DNA of 64,000 bases from UBA1181 sp045600225 (GTDB lineage: Bacteria > Bacteroidota > Bacteroidia > Bacteroidales > Paludibacteraceae): positions 31,608-95,607 of the forward strand of contig JAZRXL010000025.1 in the NCBI GenBank assembly GCA_045600225.1, given 5' to 3'. A program made the position numbers and the translations under genes. Positions 26,207 through 35,599 of this stretch are shown piece by piece; position 1 is the stretch's first letter; the number at the start of each line of letters is the position of its first letter. A model generated the notes under the pieces. That model searched no databases. It saw only the letters and a list, made by a program, of their open reading frames with translations, and had not been told where the DNA came from.

Positions 26207-28303
26207 CTAAAACGCAACCTCAAACGTATACACGGCTTTTAGCGGTGTTTTCGACTTTGGTTGGATCAGATATTTGTATTTCTTCCCTTTGAATACATTA
26301 TCGTCAAAATAGTGCGTCCTGTCGGGACGGAAGGATCCGATCAACTTCGGCGCAGCCCCGTCCTCAATCCTGAAGACATGGATCACGTCGATATTCCTTG
26401 AGGCGTTCTTCCATGAGACGAGGATGCCTCCCTTTCGGTAATTCTTCTCGACTTTAACGTCCTTAACACCCTGCGTCCTCACCACACGCGACTTCACGGG
26501 AATTCCCTCAGTGACACTCTGGTTGTTCGAGGCGTCGTAGGACACGAGATTATAAATCACCTTCTCCCCCTTGAAGGAGGATGTGGTGTCGGTGAACTCC
26601 TGCGCAAGCGCCGGACTCTTCCATGCGGCGAGTCTTTCCCACTTGCCTTCGGCCGTCACCTTACGGTACAACTCCACCCTCTCCAGGTCGGAACTTGAAC
26701 TGTTTACCCATTTAAGGACAAAGAGATTCCTGTCGTTCTGCCTGATGTCCGTAAACACCGCCTTGGCAGGGGCGATGGTGTCCGGTTTCACCAATTTGAC
26801 CATATCCGAGAGTGTGGACTGGTTGTAGTTAATGTCGATGGCCATGGCCTTATAGTAGACATCGTTGGTGAGCGATCCGAGGAACAAGGTGTCCGTGAAG
26901 GAGTTACCGGGCAGGATGGTGTCCGAACAAGAGAGGAAGTCGTGGTTCGGATTATTGGCTCTGAAGACACGATATCCCATGATGTCCTGTTCCGGGTTCT
27001 TATTCCAGGTCAGACTCACGACGCCGGCGGAGTCGATCGTGCCCTTCAGGCCTGTCGGAGCGGAAGGCGGAATACTGTCCACAAGATGGCGGAATACGAC
27101 GTTAGAGACGCTCTCCTGACCATCCTTCGCACCATACGCCACAACCCTATAATAGTTGGTTAGGTGAGTGCTCTTATCCTTATACGAACGTGTCTTACCA
27201 GATAGCAACTTAGTTGTCACGTTTTGGAAGACAGGAGATTTGGTTTTCGTGTCGAAGTTCATCTTATCAACCCTTTGGACATGGAACCCGCGTATGGCCT
27301 GGTTCTTTGGATTGGTAACTGTCCATTTTACCTCACCGACGTTCTTCTCATTGATCACCACATCATCGATCCTCACGTCAACCAAGAACTCACAATCGTT
27401 CGATACTTTCACCACATTAGAGTATGGTCCGTTCACTCCGAAAGGTGTGACACCATAGATTCTGTATTGGTAGGTCTTGTCGCATTCGGGAAGGGAATCC
27501 CCCGCCAAGCACAAGTCCTTGGACGACTCGTCGGTGTAGGTGTAGACTATCGGCCGCTCGTTTACCTTGGAGAACCTCACGCCGTCGACGCTGCGCTCCA
27601 GCACATATCCCGAATAACTTCTTTTGATGTCGGCCACGTTCCAATTGAAGTGCACCTTCTCACCCGCCGCCTCGTAGCTCAACCCCTTAGGGGTGGGAAG
27701 CTGTGAGAGCTTGTCCATGTCGACACGCACCACCTTGGCTTTCTCCGCGTACTTACCGTCGCCCAGCACGACGCGGTATTCGTACGAAGCGTGGGGCGTT
27801 ACCTTCTCGTCCTTGTGGTACAGGCATACAGCCTTGGCGATCTCCAGATCGAACTCGCAGGTGACGAGACCAAGTTTATACAGGTAATCCTGGATCTTAG
27901 GATCCCTATACCTCTTCATGTCGAAACGGATGGAGTCGGCCTCCATCTGCGCCCTGATGGAATCGGAGCTGAACTTCCTCTCCAACTCCTCCTGATAAAG
28001 GACGAAGCCGATCATCATGGACTGGTCGTTCACCTCAGACATGGCGTCGAACCTCTCGAACGGAGCCGGCTTCCCGCTAAAGATATCGGACCACAAGGAA
28101 GATCCCGCCTCCCTTCTCTGAACCACAAAACCGCTTTCCTTGGCGTGACGCAGGATGTCCGCCGTTTGCGGATACCACCTAAGAGCGACGTAGCCGCCGG
28201 CGTTGTAGGAATATAGGTCGATGGAATAATCCCCCGACTGCGCCGCAGCGCCACCCGCGAACAGCGAGCAGACGAGCAACATTATGAATTTTAACCGTTT
28301 CAT
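26207..28303 (-). CDS. Secreted fibronectin type III protein, last gene of the surface operon
   Basis: A 698-residue exported protein with signal peptide MKRLKFIMLLVCSLFAGGAAAQ (cut here: MKRLKFIMLLVCSLFAGG). The rest is a chain of fn3-type modules, visible from recurring patterns: PTPKGLSYEAAGEKVHFNW, YKDKSTHLTNYYRVVAYG, PPSAPTGLKGTIDSAGVV with SLTWNKNPEQDIMGYRVFRA, and GVKDVKVEKNYRKGGILVSW. Such proteins act as extracellular scaffolds. A very similar module order is familiar from fn3 proteins that lie beside TANFOR-type proteins in other Bacteroidota (recalled, not checked). It has no lipobox or sorting domain that can be recognised. It follows the 962-residue gene by 26 bases and ends at a strong terminator. 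Confidence 0.85.
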   Translation of the reverse strand: MKRLKFIMLLVCSLFAGGAAAQSGDYSIDLYSYNAGGYVALRWYPQTADILRHAKESGFVVQRREAGSSLWSDIFSGKPAPFERFDAMSEVNDQSMMIGFVLYQEELERKFSSDSIRAQMEADSIRFDMKRYRDPKIQDYLYKLGLVTCEFDLEIAKAVCLYHKDEKVTPHASYEYRVVLGDGKYAEKAKVVRVDMDKLSQLPTPKGLSYEAAGEKVHFNWNVADIKRSYSGYVLERSVDGVRFSKVNERPIVYTYTDESSKDLCLAGDSLPECDKTYQYRIYGVTPFGVNGPYSNVVKVSNDCEFLVDVRIDDVVINEKNVGEVKWTVTNPKNQAIRGFHVQRVDKMNFDTKTKSPVFQNVTTKLLSGKTRSYKDKSTHLTNYYRVVAYGAKDGQESVSNVVFRHLVDSIPPSAPTGLKGTIDSAGVVSLTWNKNPEQDIMGYRVFRANNPNHDFLSCSDTILPGNSFTDTLFLGSLTNDVYYKAMAIDINYNQSTLSDMVKLVKPDTIAPAKAVFTDIRQNDRNLFVLKWVNSSSSDLERVELYRKVTAEGKWERLAAWKSPALAQEFTDTTSSFKGEKVIYNLVSYDASNNQSVTEGIPVKSRVVRTQGVKDVKVEKNYRKGGILVSWKNASRNIDVIHVFRIEDGAAPKLIGSFRPDRTHYFDDNVFKGKKYKYLIQPKSKTPLKAVYTFEVAF

Positions 28304-28329
28304 ATTATGATGAGACTATTTATTACAAT

Positions 28330-31218
28330 TTAAAATGATACCGACACGTCAACCGAAGGCAGGTCGAGACAGAAGATCGAGCACTTGAAATTCAGATTTC
28401 CCTTACCCGTGAACGGCGTAGGCCCGGATCCTTGGAGAGACGCGAATGTCGTTCCGTTGAAGACGCTGAACTTCTTCATCCTGATGCATGGGTGCCACTT
28501 GCACCATTTTAGCCAAGGCACCGACGCGCCTACGCTACCGTCTGCATAGACATATACATCTCCAGTACCTATCCATTTATTCTGAGACTCTGGCCTCATT
28601 ATCATAAGATCAGTACCTCCGGAAAGGTTGAATCCCGCATAGAGGATGTCCAAAGGAAGGGAGACCTTGGCTCCCACTGTCATATCAACGCCGAAGGCAA
28701 AACCCTTTCCTTGGGAAATCGCCCCTTCCTGTCCGTGCGCAGGAGAAAGAGTGATGCCGGCTTTGGCTGCCACCGTCTCATTCAACGGAAGAAGCGGAGC
28801 CTCGATCTCACCCATCATGAAGTATGACTGCGACTTGGCGAATCCAGCGAATGTTAGATTATTGGGTTGATTTCGAGTTCCAAGCCAAAAATGCCATCTG
28901 TCCGGATCAGTGTGCAGCAGGACATTTGCTTGACCTTTCAATATCTTTTCGTAATTGATATCTCCTTGCAATTGCGCCTCAAAGGTGCGGTTAGGACGGT
29001 CATATATTGAATTTAACATCGCCTTGATATTAGCTTTTTGGGGGTCATCGCCAAGCTTCATCTCCGACAGGAACGAAGCGGCTCCATACAGACGGATAAA
29101 GTTCAGTCCCCAATGGGAGTTGAGACTCAACTCAAGGTTCGCGCTAGCGGACACCAATGACTTCTCAGCGACATATATGCCCATTCCGGCCAGGAATCCG
29201 AAGCCAGCTTTTGAATCAAATATATATTTGTCCTTATTGTTCACATCTATAGGTTTGAAATCCTTACCCTGCCCGTCGCCTGAAGTGGACGTACATGGCG
29301 TGCTCATCTTATAGTACAGACCTCCCATGAATGATTTCGCGAAAACGCATGGAGGGAAAAGCATCACCCCGGACGGCAGCTCCACCTCGGCCCTTGTATA
29401 GAAATACGCCTGGTTGCTCTTGGTGCGGCCAAAGATCACATCTCCGCTCACACCAAAGTTCAACGCGCTTATCTCGAGCAAAAGGCCACCCCTGAATTCC
29501 GACTTTATCGTATCCACTCCGATATCCTTAGAATTTTTGTACTCGATATCTCCCTTAAAGCGGAAGGCGGAGAAGTCCATATCAAGTTTGATCTTGTCTA
29601 CGTCGAAATCTCTGTATTCCCATTTGGATTCATTGAAATCAGAAAAGATATCGAATCCGCCGCCTACTGAGATACCCCAACTGCCCTCCTGTGCCAGGCT
29701 AAGCTGCGCTCCGATCCGAAGATCGAGTAGATCCTTCGCGTCAGGGTACTTATCGTTGGTGACATTTGTATTAAGGCCGAGTTCGTTAAGCGATATGCCG
29801 AATCCCGCAAACGAGAAGCCAACCTTTCCGTCCAATCCGAAATAGTCGATACCCACATGGGGGGAACTTGTGGAGAACTTCAAGCCCTCGAATTTCACGC
29901 CTTTCAATTGGAAATCCGAATCGACATTCAGACTACCATTCATGCAAAGGGAGGCTTCGAATCCGTCTCCGCCCTTCTTGTCTCCGATATCGAGGTAAGA
30001 GCCTTTGCTGATGTTGACGTGAGCCTTATCGGTGAATGGCACACCAAAGGTTGCATTCTCCTGTATTTTGGCGTTGATGTTATAGTAGAACCTGTCACTA
30101 TAGCCGAATGAACCCCTGAAGCCGAGCTCGACCGGTTTGTCTGACCCGTTCTCCTTTAGGAAAGGGACCTGGGCCTTTCCTGAGATCATACCATCCGACA
30201 ACTCGTTTTGCCAGATGGAAACGCCGATGGTGTCGACCGAGAAGTCTAGTCCCGGGTTCTTCTTCTGATCGGTGTTTTCGGATTTGCCCTCATGGAACGA
30301 CATCATGAAGTTACCCGTCAGACCATAATCGTCAATAAGGAGATTGTTTACAATAACTGCGTTACCATCTCCGTTAAAGGATAAATCTTTAGGAACGGTG
30401 ACTTTGATATTCTTCAGAAAGAAACCGTTCCATGTCACGGGATCGCCTGCGGACTCGTCCCAGTAGTCCGCCGGGAAGACAAAACCAGCCGCGTTCTTCG
30501 TTGAGCTCAAATCCACTATCGCGTCAGTAACCTCAAACACGAAGTCTCCGCAGTTGGCCACCTTGAACGGTTGGCTGAAGTTCACTTTCGATATAAATCC
30601 GTCGCCCAAGTTAAATGAGAATGATGCCGTCACAGCTTCATTGCCTTTAGCTGGAGACACAAATGATTTATCAAATACGAAATCTCCACTTATCTGGCCA
30701 TTTTGAACTCCTTTACAGTCGAAACTGATCCAGCATCGATCATCTCCTTCCTTTTTTAACTTGAGTTTGATTTTATTTTCTAGGAAAACGAAATCAATGT
30801 CTGATTTCAAAAAGATTTTGGCTTCTTCGGACATACTGCCATCCATGGATATACCTTTTCCCTCAAAGCGAATGATATTATTACCGCTCGAAGAAATGGA
30901 GAAAGGAAGGGCGAATGCCGCTTCCGCATCCAATAAGACATTACCCCCACCAGCATCGACGGAGGTTCTATTCATCTGAAAACCGTCAATTGTCAATTCT
31001 ACACCGACGTCACCAACCTCACAACGTACTGCTGCAGGAAGTTCGTAACCTGCTTCAATATTCTGGAGTACAGAATATGCTTTCGGGAACTCCTCCTTGA
31101 CAGAAGTATTTAAACCGTCACCCACATTGCTGGCAACATCGGATGCGCCATCGGCGAATGATGCGGTAACGAAGAAGAAATATGCGCACAGTAGTGTGCA
31201 GGGTTTTAGTATTTTCAT
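28330..31218 (-). CDS. Large beta-rich exported protein of unknown function (conserved partner of TANFOR proteins)
   Basis: A 962-residue exported protein with a signal peptide (about residues 1-22, ending TASFADG). The body is a long series of amphipathic strands with Gly/Asp turns, for example GYSDRFYYNINAKIQENATF, FEGLKFSTSSPHVGIDYFGL and KLDMDFSAFRFKGDIEYK. The end CKWHPCIRMKKFSVFNG and the terminal SVDVSVSF suggest an outer-membrane or surface-bound beta structure. The strand pattern and the FFLKNIKVTVPKDLS segment resemble large uncharacterised proteins I recall beside fn3 and TANFOR genes in other Bacteroidota. The function is unknown. Spacing is 26 and 21 bases to its operon neighbours. 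Confidence 0.8.
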   Translation of the reverse strand: MKILKPCTLLCAYFFFVTASFADGASDVASNVGDGLNTSVKEEFPKAYSVLQNIEAGYELPAAVRCEVGDVGVELTIDGFQMNRTSVDAGGGNVLLDAEAAFALPFSISSSGNNIIRFEGKGISMDGSMSEEAKIFLKSDIDFVFLENKIKLKLKKEGDDRCWISFDCKGVQNGQISGDFVFDKSFVSPAKGNEAVTASFSFNLGDGFISKVNFSQPFKVANCGDFVFEVTDAIVDLSSTKNAAGFVFPADYWDESAGDPVTWNGFFLKNIKVTVPKDLSFNGDGNAVIVNNLLIDDYGLTGNFMMSFHEGKSENTDQKKNPGLDFSVDTIGVSIWQNELSDGMISGKAQVPFLKENGSDKPVELGFRGSFGYSDRFYYNINAKIQENATFGVPFTDKAHVNISKGSYLDIGDKKGGDGFEASLCMNGSLNVDSDFQLKGVKFEGLKFSTSSPHVGIDYFGLDGKVGFSFAGFGISLNELGLNTNVTNDKYPDAKDLLDLRIGAQLSLAQEGSWGISVGGGFDIFSDFNESKWEYRDFDVDKIKLDMDFSAFRFKGDIEYKNSKDIGVDTIKSEFRGGLLLEISALNFGVSGDVIFGRTKSNQAYFYTRAEVELPSGVMLFPPCVFAKSFMGGLYYKMSTPCTSTSGDGQGKDFKPIDVNNKDKYIFDSKAGFGFLAGMGIYVAEKSLVSASANLELSLNSHWGLNFIRLYGAASFLSEMKLGDDPQKANIKAMLNSIYDRPNRTFEAQLQGDINYEKILKGQANVLLHTDPDRWHFWLGTRNQPNNLTFAGFAKSQSYFMMGEIEAPLLPLNETVAAKAGITLSPAHGQEGAISQGKGFAFGVDMTVGAKVSLPLDILYAGFNLSGGTDLMIMRPESQNKWIGTGDVYVYADGSVGASVPWLKWCKWHPCIRMKKFSVFNGTTFASLQGSGPTPFTGKGNLNFKCSIFCLDLPSVDVSVSF

Positions 31219-31239
31219 TTTAAAATATTATTTTCTTTC

Positions 31240-34200
31240 TTATTTCCTCTGTATAACAATCTTGAATTTATCCTTTAACCTTTGAGGATATCCTAAAATC
31301 TTGAATTTTTCCTTTTTATGTTTCAAATAATTATCTAAGACTCTTGTTTGATCGTCCGCTGCATCATTAAAATTCCATTTAAATAAACCAGTATTTTCAG
31401 CAAGCTTAGAATACATGATCCACACCAGACCTTCATCAAGTTCTTTAGGTAAACTTTTAATTGGAACATAAATATTTATAAAAGGCTTAGTATTTTCTTT
31501 TTGATTCTCGATTTTTTCCAACTCTATTAGGAACTGGAAAACGCCATCCAGTTTTCCTCCTTTATCTCCATTACTCTCGGCCCATATTAATACATTCTCA
31601 ATCAATTTATAGGGATCCTTATCTGTGTTGACTTTTGCTTGATTATTCAACAATGGATACAGTTCCATGGTACGTTTTACATAATGAAGAAATAATTCCT
31701 TCCTTTCTAAAATTTCATCAGGAAATCCACCATCTTCAGAGTGCCCTGATGTAAATTTAGAACTGCAAGTTACCTGATCTCCATACATTACATTTATATT
31801 TTGTACTGCATCACATTGACTTAGTCTTTGATTCTCTTTAAAGAAATCATGTAATTCTTTATGACTAATAATCTTCTTAAAAGACTCCCTGACTCTAAGT
31901 ATATCAATCTTGTTAAATATATTTTCTTCCAAATCCAAATTGTCTACATAATGCTTAATAAGAGTATCAAGTTTCTCTTTAGTAATACCATTTTCTGGAT
32001 ATCTTTTTATTTTTGAGTCAGCTGTTAAAATAGAATTCACGATTATTTTAACGGTTTCTGTTTTATTGTATGTAGAATAAAATTTTGAATCTATGAAATA
32101 AACACCTTCCTTTGCTTTTTCACCTTCTTTAGGAATTATTCTAGTATCATTTATACCAATATCACAAAATAAATGCTTATTAAAGATATCTTCTAACCAA
32201 TTTATGTATAAATCTAAGTTTATTTCATCATCCACCGTATCACCAAAACGTATATCGTAATGTGCAAAAACATCACCAAATCTATGCAACAGATAAGATT
32301 CTAAATCTTCTTGCATCCCCAATTCATTTGCATGTTTAATTGCATATGCAGTAAACGCTAGTTCAACTCCATGATATCCGCCAGTTAAAGCATGATTACG
32401 TTGTTGTAATCCTCCAATAGCCCATGTAGTATTTTCTATCATGTCACCTTCAGTAGCATATGGTATATACAAATAGACTGGATATTTGCTTGAGTCTAAT
32501 CCCAATGATATTTGCTTTTCTTTCAAAGCTTTTGCCGTCAAAACGATTGTAGCTTCTTTATCAATATTGGCCATACTATAATTGTCAGAAAGGGTAAATT
32601 CAAATCCATCTTTAGTCTTTACAGAATAACCAACAACATTATACCCATTACCTGCAGTTACCACAATAGGTTCAATTGTGGACTCTTTTAGTGTAAATCT
32701 ATATCCTGATAGATTTTGTCCTTTCACTTGCACTGTATCACCATCACCCATTAAAACATAACCCCTGTCAATGTCCTCCTTTGACAATACATATGTATCT
32801 GGCCTTTCAGCCCATCTTCCATATCTTTCAGCTTCCTCATAACTTAATCCCATAAGCATACCAATGTATGTAAACAAATAATAGTGACCATCGGTAGTCC
32901 ACTGAGCATCCTCCGCATCCTCCAAGAAAGGAAGAGTGTAGGATGGGTGATTGTCCATAACCGACCACTGCCACACCTTGGTATCTGTTTTCTGAGCGTA
33001 ATCCATAAGGTTAGTGGTCGTACCCCTCTGTACACCAAAATCGAATGTGTGTTCCAGATCAAAGATTCCATGTCCAATTTCGTGGGCTATCGTCCTTACA
33101 TCCGTTTCTGTTCCATATTTCGATGCACTGCTAAACACATAACCTACGCTCTTGTTTCTTGGCATGTCTCCTTTAACGTTTATATCATTTGCACTCGGAC
33201 AAATGAAAATATAGGCTTCATTACTATCCTTAATGGTATGCTCCTCGGTATAAGCTTGTAAAAGCAGTTTCATGTCTTCAGACTCGGTGCTTAGTAGACT
33301 AGTCTCTGTGACATCCAACCCATCGTTTAGGAATTCCAATTTCTTATCCTCATCAAACTGTTCTTCTACCACTATAGTAAAATACTTGCCAAGTGGATTA
33401 TAAACAGCGTCCAGATATTCTGAAATCGCTTTTGTATCAATCGTACTTGGATCCCTTCTTACTGGAACCAAATGAAGTGTTATATCTTCATGTTTCATTG
33501 ACTGTATGAACGCTCTACCGAGTACATTATATGAACCTTTGCTCTTATCCACTGCAATTAGGTTCAGATGCTCAGTTTCATTACCAGCAAAAATTGTAAA
33601 TTCACATTCTTTTGTAGCACTCCATTTTATGTTCTCTATTTTCACAGCATCCTTTTCTGCCTGTATATAAATAGAGACACTATCTAAATTTATACTGTCA
33701 CCCTTAGTGAGTTTTGCGACCAATGTGGCCGACTTACCTGTCTCAAGTGCAATCCACTGACCAGAAATCTTGTAATAATCATCAATTTGCAAACCATTGA
33801 ACGGCTCTTTGCCATTATCAAAGACTGGATTGCCATTCTCTTTCGCAGAGAAAGTGATGTTGCCATTCTCTCCCACTTTTGTATTATTATCAACACCAGC
33901 TAATTCACTCTTATCCACTATTACTCCTACAGGAGTGCCTGAAACGGACACATTATTACCATCTACGCTGATTGAAGCAACGCTAGATGAACCTGATGAT
34001 AGAGAACCTCCAATAGTTTCTTGAAATTTAGTTTTGTTTCCCGCATTTTGTTTGTTGACAAGTCCATTGACGTTTAATGTTAATGTATTGTTTCCTTTTA
34101 TGCTTACAATATTTCCACTTGTCAGCTCTTTGGCACTGTTCACCTTTATATTTTCAAATGAGACTTTTATTCCAGTCAAATCTGACAAGATTGGCAAAAG

Positions 34201-35577
34201 GGCTACACCTTCACCTTCAAAAGAGCCATCATTGTTGCGTGTGACACTTGTCACCCTAACACTCTTACCACACGCATCTATGATATCCCCCTCCTTGAGT
34301 TCCTCAATATTATCGTTGAGAGAAATTTCCGAAATATTACTTACACAATCATTATTGACTTTCTTCTGCATGCTGAAGTCGGTTTTCTTAGGATTTGTGT
34401 AGGTGGTATCTCTACAATCAGTAATACCCTCAATTCTTGCCACATAATCCACTCCAGGTGTGATATTTTTTGAAATCACCCAACTAGACTCGTTTTGAGA
34501 GAATGTCTGTGTTGTCCATTCTATGATGGAGTCTTGACCCTTAACATTATACCCAACACGATATCCGCAGAACTTCTCAGGATTTGTTTCCCATGATATT
34601 GTAACTTGGTCATTCACATCGACATTTAACTCAGGAGCTTCCTCATCAGATCTCTTTTCTTGTTGAACAACAACCGGTTCTGACCATGGGTTGCAATTGC
34701 GGTATCGAAGAGTAAATGGTTCGCTCCATCCATTATTCTTGTAATAGCCAGACGTAGTATATTGACCATTAGGGTTTGTTCCATCCTTAAAGATCTGAAC
34801 TCTCCACAAATAGGTATGATTCTTCTGCAATCTACCTGTTGTATTAACAAAAGAATAGAAAGGAACGTTGGTCTCGTCTGAGAATATCGGAACCTGAGTA
34901 TTAACTAACGAGTTCATTCGAGCCTTTCTTTGTCTTGTTGAATAATCCATTGAATCATTGAAAAGATTATCTGGCATCTCATAGATCTCAAACTTAAACT
35001 TTCTGCTAGGATCAGGAACCGCAGCCAAAGATTCGGTCCATGAGAAATTGATCATACCGCCTGTTACAGGGGTAATACAATCATTGTCATTAGGATAAAT
35101 ACAAACAGGTGGTTCGCTTTGACTCAAATAAGCCAAAAGATATGCTGGCTCACTGACCGCAATTTGGGGATTTGTGGCATCAAAAGCCTGAAATACGAAT
35201 TCATAAGCGCCCTCCTCGTAACGGAATCCATTGTTCTTTATGTCCTTTACATGATTCAATAAGGGAGTGATATCCACAATTGTGGGGATACCACTTGAAA
35301 CCGTAAATTGAACAGCTTTTACCTTATCGTCTATCAGATATGAATTCCCCTGTTTCATTTTGATGCTCAAAATAAAGCTATATGAAGAATGGTTCATATC
35401 CCTATTCAACACATACACGTTGAATCGCTTACTTGCAGCATAGTCCAGTAGGCAATTACTATATGGAGGTAAAAGTTGTGGATTCAACACGATTGGATAT
35501 ACAGCATCAGCCATAAGCTTCATGCTGAGAAGAAGCATCACAAAAATAAGTTGAATCTTTAGAAAACTAGTTTTCAT
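31240..35577 (-). CDS. TANFOR/fn3 protein with metalloprotease and putative toxin domain
   Basis: A 1,445-residue exported protein (signal peptide about residues 1-23). Residues ~25-165 fit the TANFOR domain: LNPQLLPPYSNCLLDYA, the GAYEFVFQAFDATNP segment and PPVCIYPNDND. Fn3-like modules follow to about residue 410 (SWETNPEKFCGYRVGYN). Next is a strand-rich domain (VRVTSVTRNNDGSFEGEG). Near residue 831 a metzincin-like protease motif appears, IAHEIGHGIFDLEHTFDF, with NLMDYAQ as Met-turn. The C-terminal ~350 residues contain LLHRFGDVFAHYDIRFGD, an H-x3-D-x3-H arrangement like zinc phospholipase-type effector domains. The layout (export, adhesive modules, protease, variable C-terminus) suggests a self-processing polymorphic toxin. 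Toxicity is inferred; no immunity gene is obvious. Confidence 0.78.
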   Translation of the reverse strand: MKTSFLKIQLIFVMLLLSMKLMADAVYPIVLNPQLLPPYSNCLLDYAASKRFNVYVLNRDMNHSSYSFILSIKMKQGNSYLIDDKVKAVQFTVSSGIPTIVDITPLLNHVKDIKNNGFRYEEGAYEFVFQAFDATNPQIAVSEPAYLLAYLSQSEPPVCIYPNDNDCITPVTGGMINFSWTESLAAVPDPSRKFKFEIYEMPDNLFNDSMDYSTRQRKARMNSLVNTQVPIFSDETNVPFYSFVNTTGRLQKNHTYLWRVQIFKDGTNPNGQYTTSGYYKNNGWSEPFTLRYRNCNPWSEPVVVQQEKRSDEEAPELNVDVNDQVTISWETNPEKFCGYRVGYNVKGQDSIIEWTTQTFSQNESSWVISKNITPGVDYVARIEGITDCRDTTYTNPKKTDFSMQKKVNNDCVSNISEISLNDNIEELKEGDIIDACGKSVRVTSVTRNNDGSFEGEGVALLPILSDLTGIKVSFENIKVNSAKELTSGNIVSIKGNNTLTLNVNGLVNKQNAGNKTKFQETIGGSLSSGSSSVASISVDGNNVSVSGTPVGVIVDKSELAGVDNNTKVGENGNITFSAKENGNPVFDNGKEPFNGLQIDDYYKISGQWIALETGKSATLVAKLTKGDSINLDSVSIYIQAEKDAVKIENIKWSATKECEFTIFAGNETEHLNLIAVDKSKGSYNVLGRAFIQSMKHEDITLHLVPVRRDPSTIDTKAISEYLDAVYNPLGKYFTIVVEEQFDEDKKLEFLNDGLDVTETSLLSTESEDMKLLLQAYTEEHTIKDSNEAYIFICPSANDINVKGDMPRNKSVGYVFSSASKYGTETDVRTIAHEIGHGIFDLEHTFDFGVQRGTTTNLMDYAQKTDTKVWQWSVMDNHPSYTLPFLEDAEDAQWTTDGHYYLFTYIGMLMGLSYEEAERYGRWAERPDTYVLSKEDIDRGYVLMGDGDTVQVKGQNLSGYRFTLKESTIEPIVVTAGNGYNVVGYSVKTKDGFEFTLSDNYSMANIDKEATIVLTAKALKEKQISLGLDSSKYPVYLYIPYATEGDMIENTTWAIGGLQQRNHALTGGYHGVELAFTAYAIKHANELGMQEDLESYLLHRFGDVFAHYDIRFGDTVDDEINLDLYINWLEDIFNKHLFCDIGINDTRIIPKEGEKAKEGVYFIDSKFYSTYNKTETVKIIVNSILTADSKIKRYPENGITKEKLDTLIKHYVDNLDLEENIFNKIDILRVRESFKKIISHKELHDFFKENQRLSQCDAVQNINVMYGDQVTCSSKFTSGHSEDGGFPDEILERKELFLHYVKRTMELYPLLNNQAKVNTDKDPYKLIENVLIWAESNGDKGGKLDGVFQFLIELEKIENQKENTKPFINIYVPIKSLPKELDEGLVWIMYSKLAENTGLFKWNFNDAADDQTRVLDNYLKHKKEKFKILGYPQRLKDKFKIVIQRK

Positions 35578-35599
35578 ATATCTTGTATGTTATTATCGA

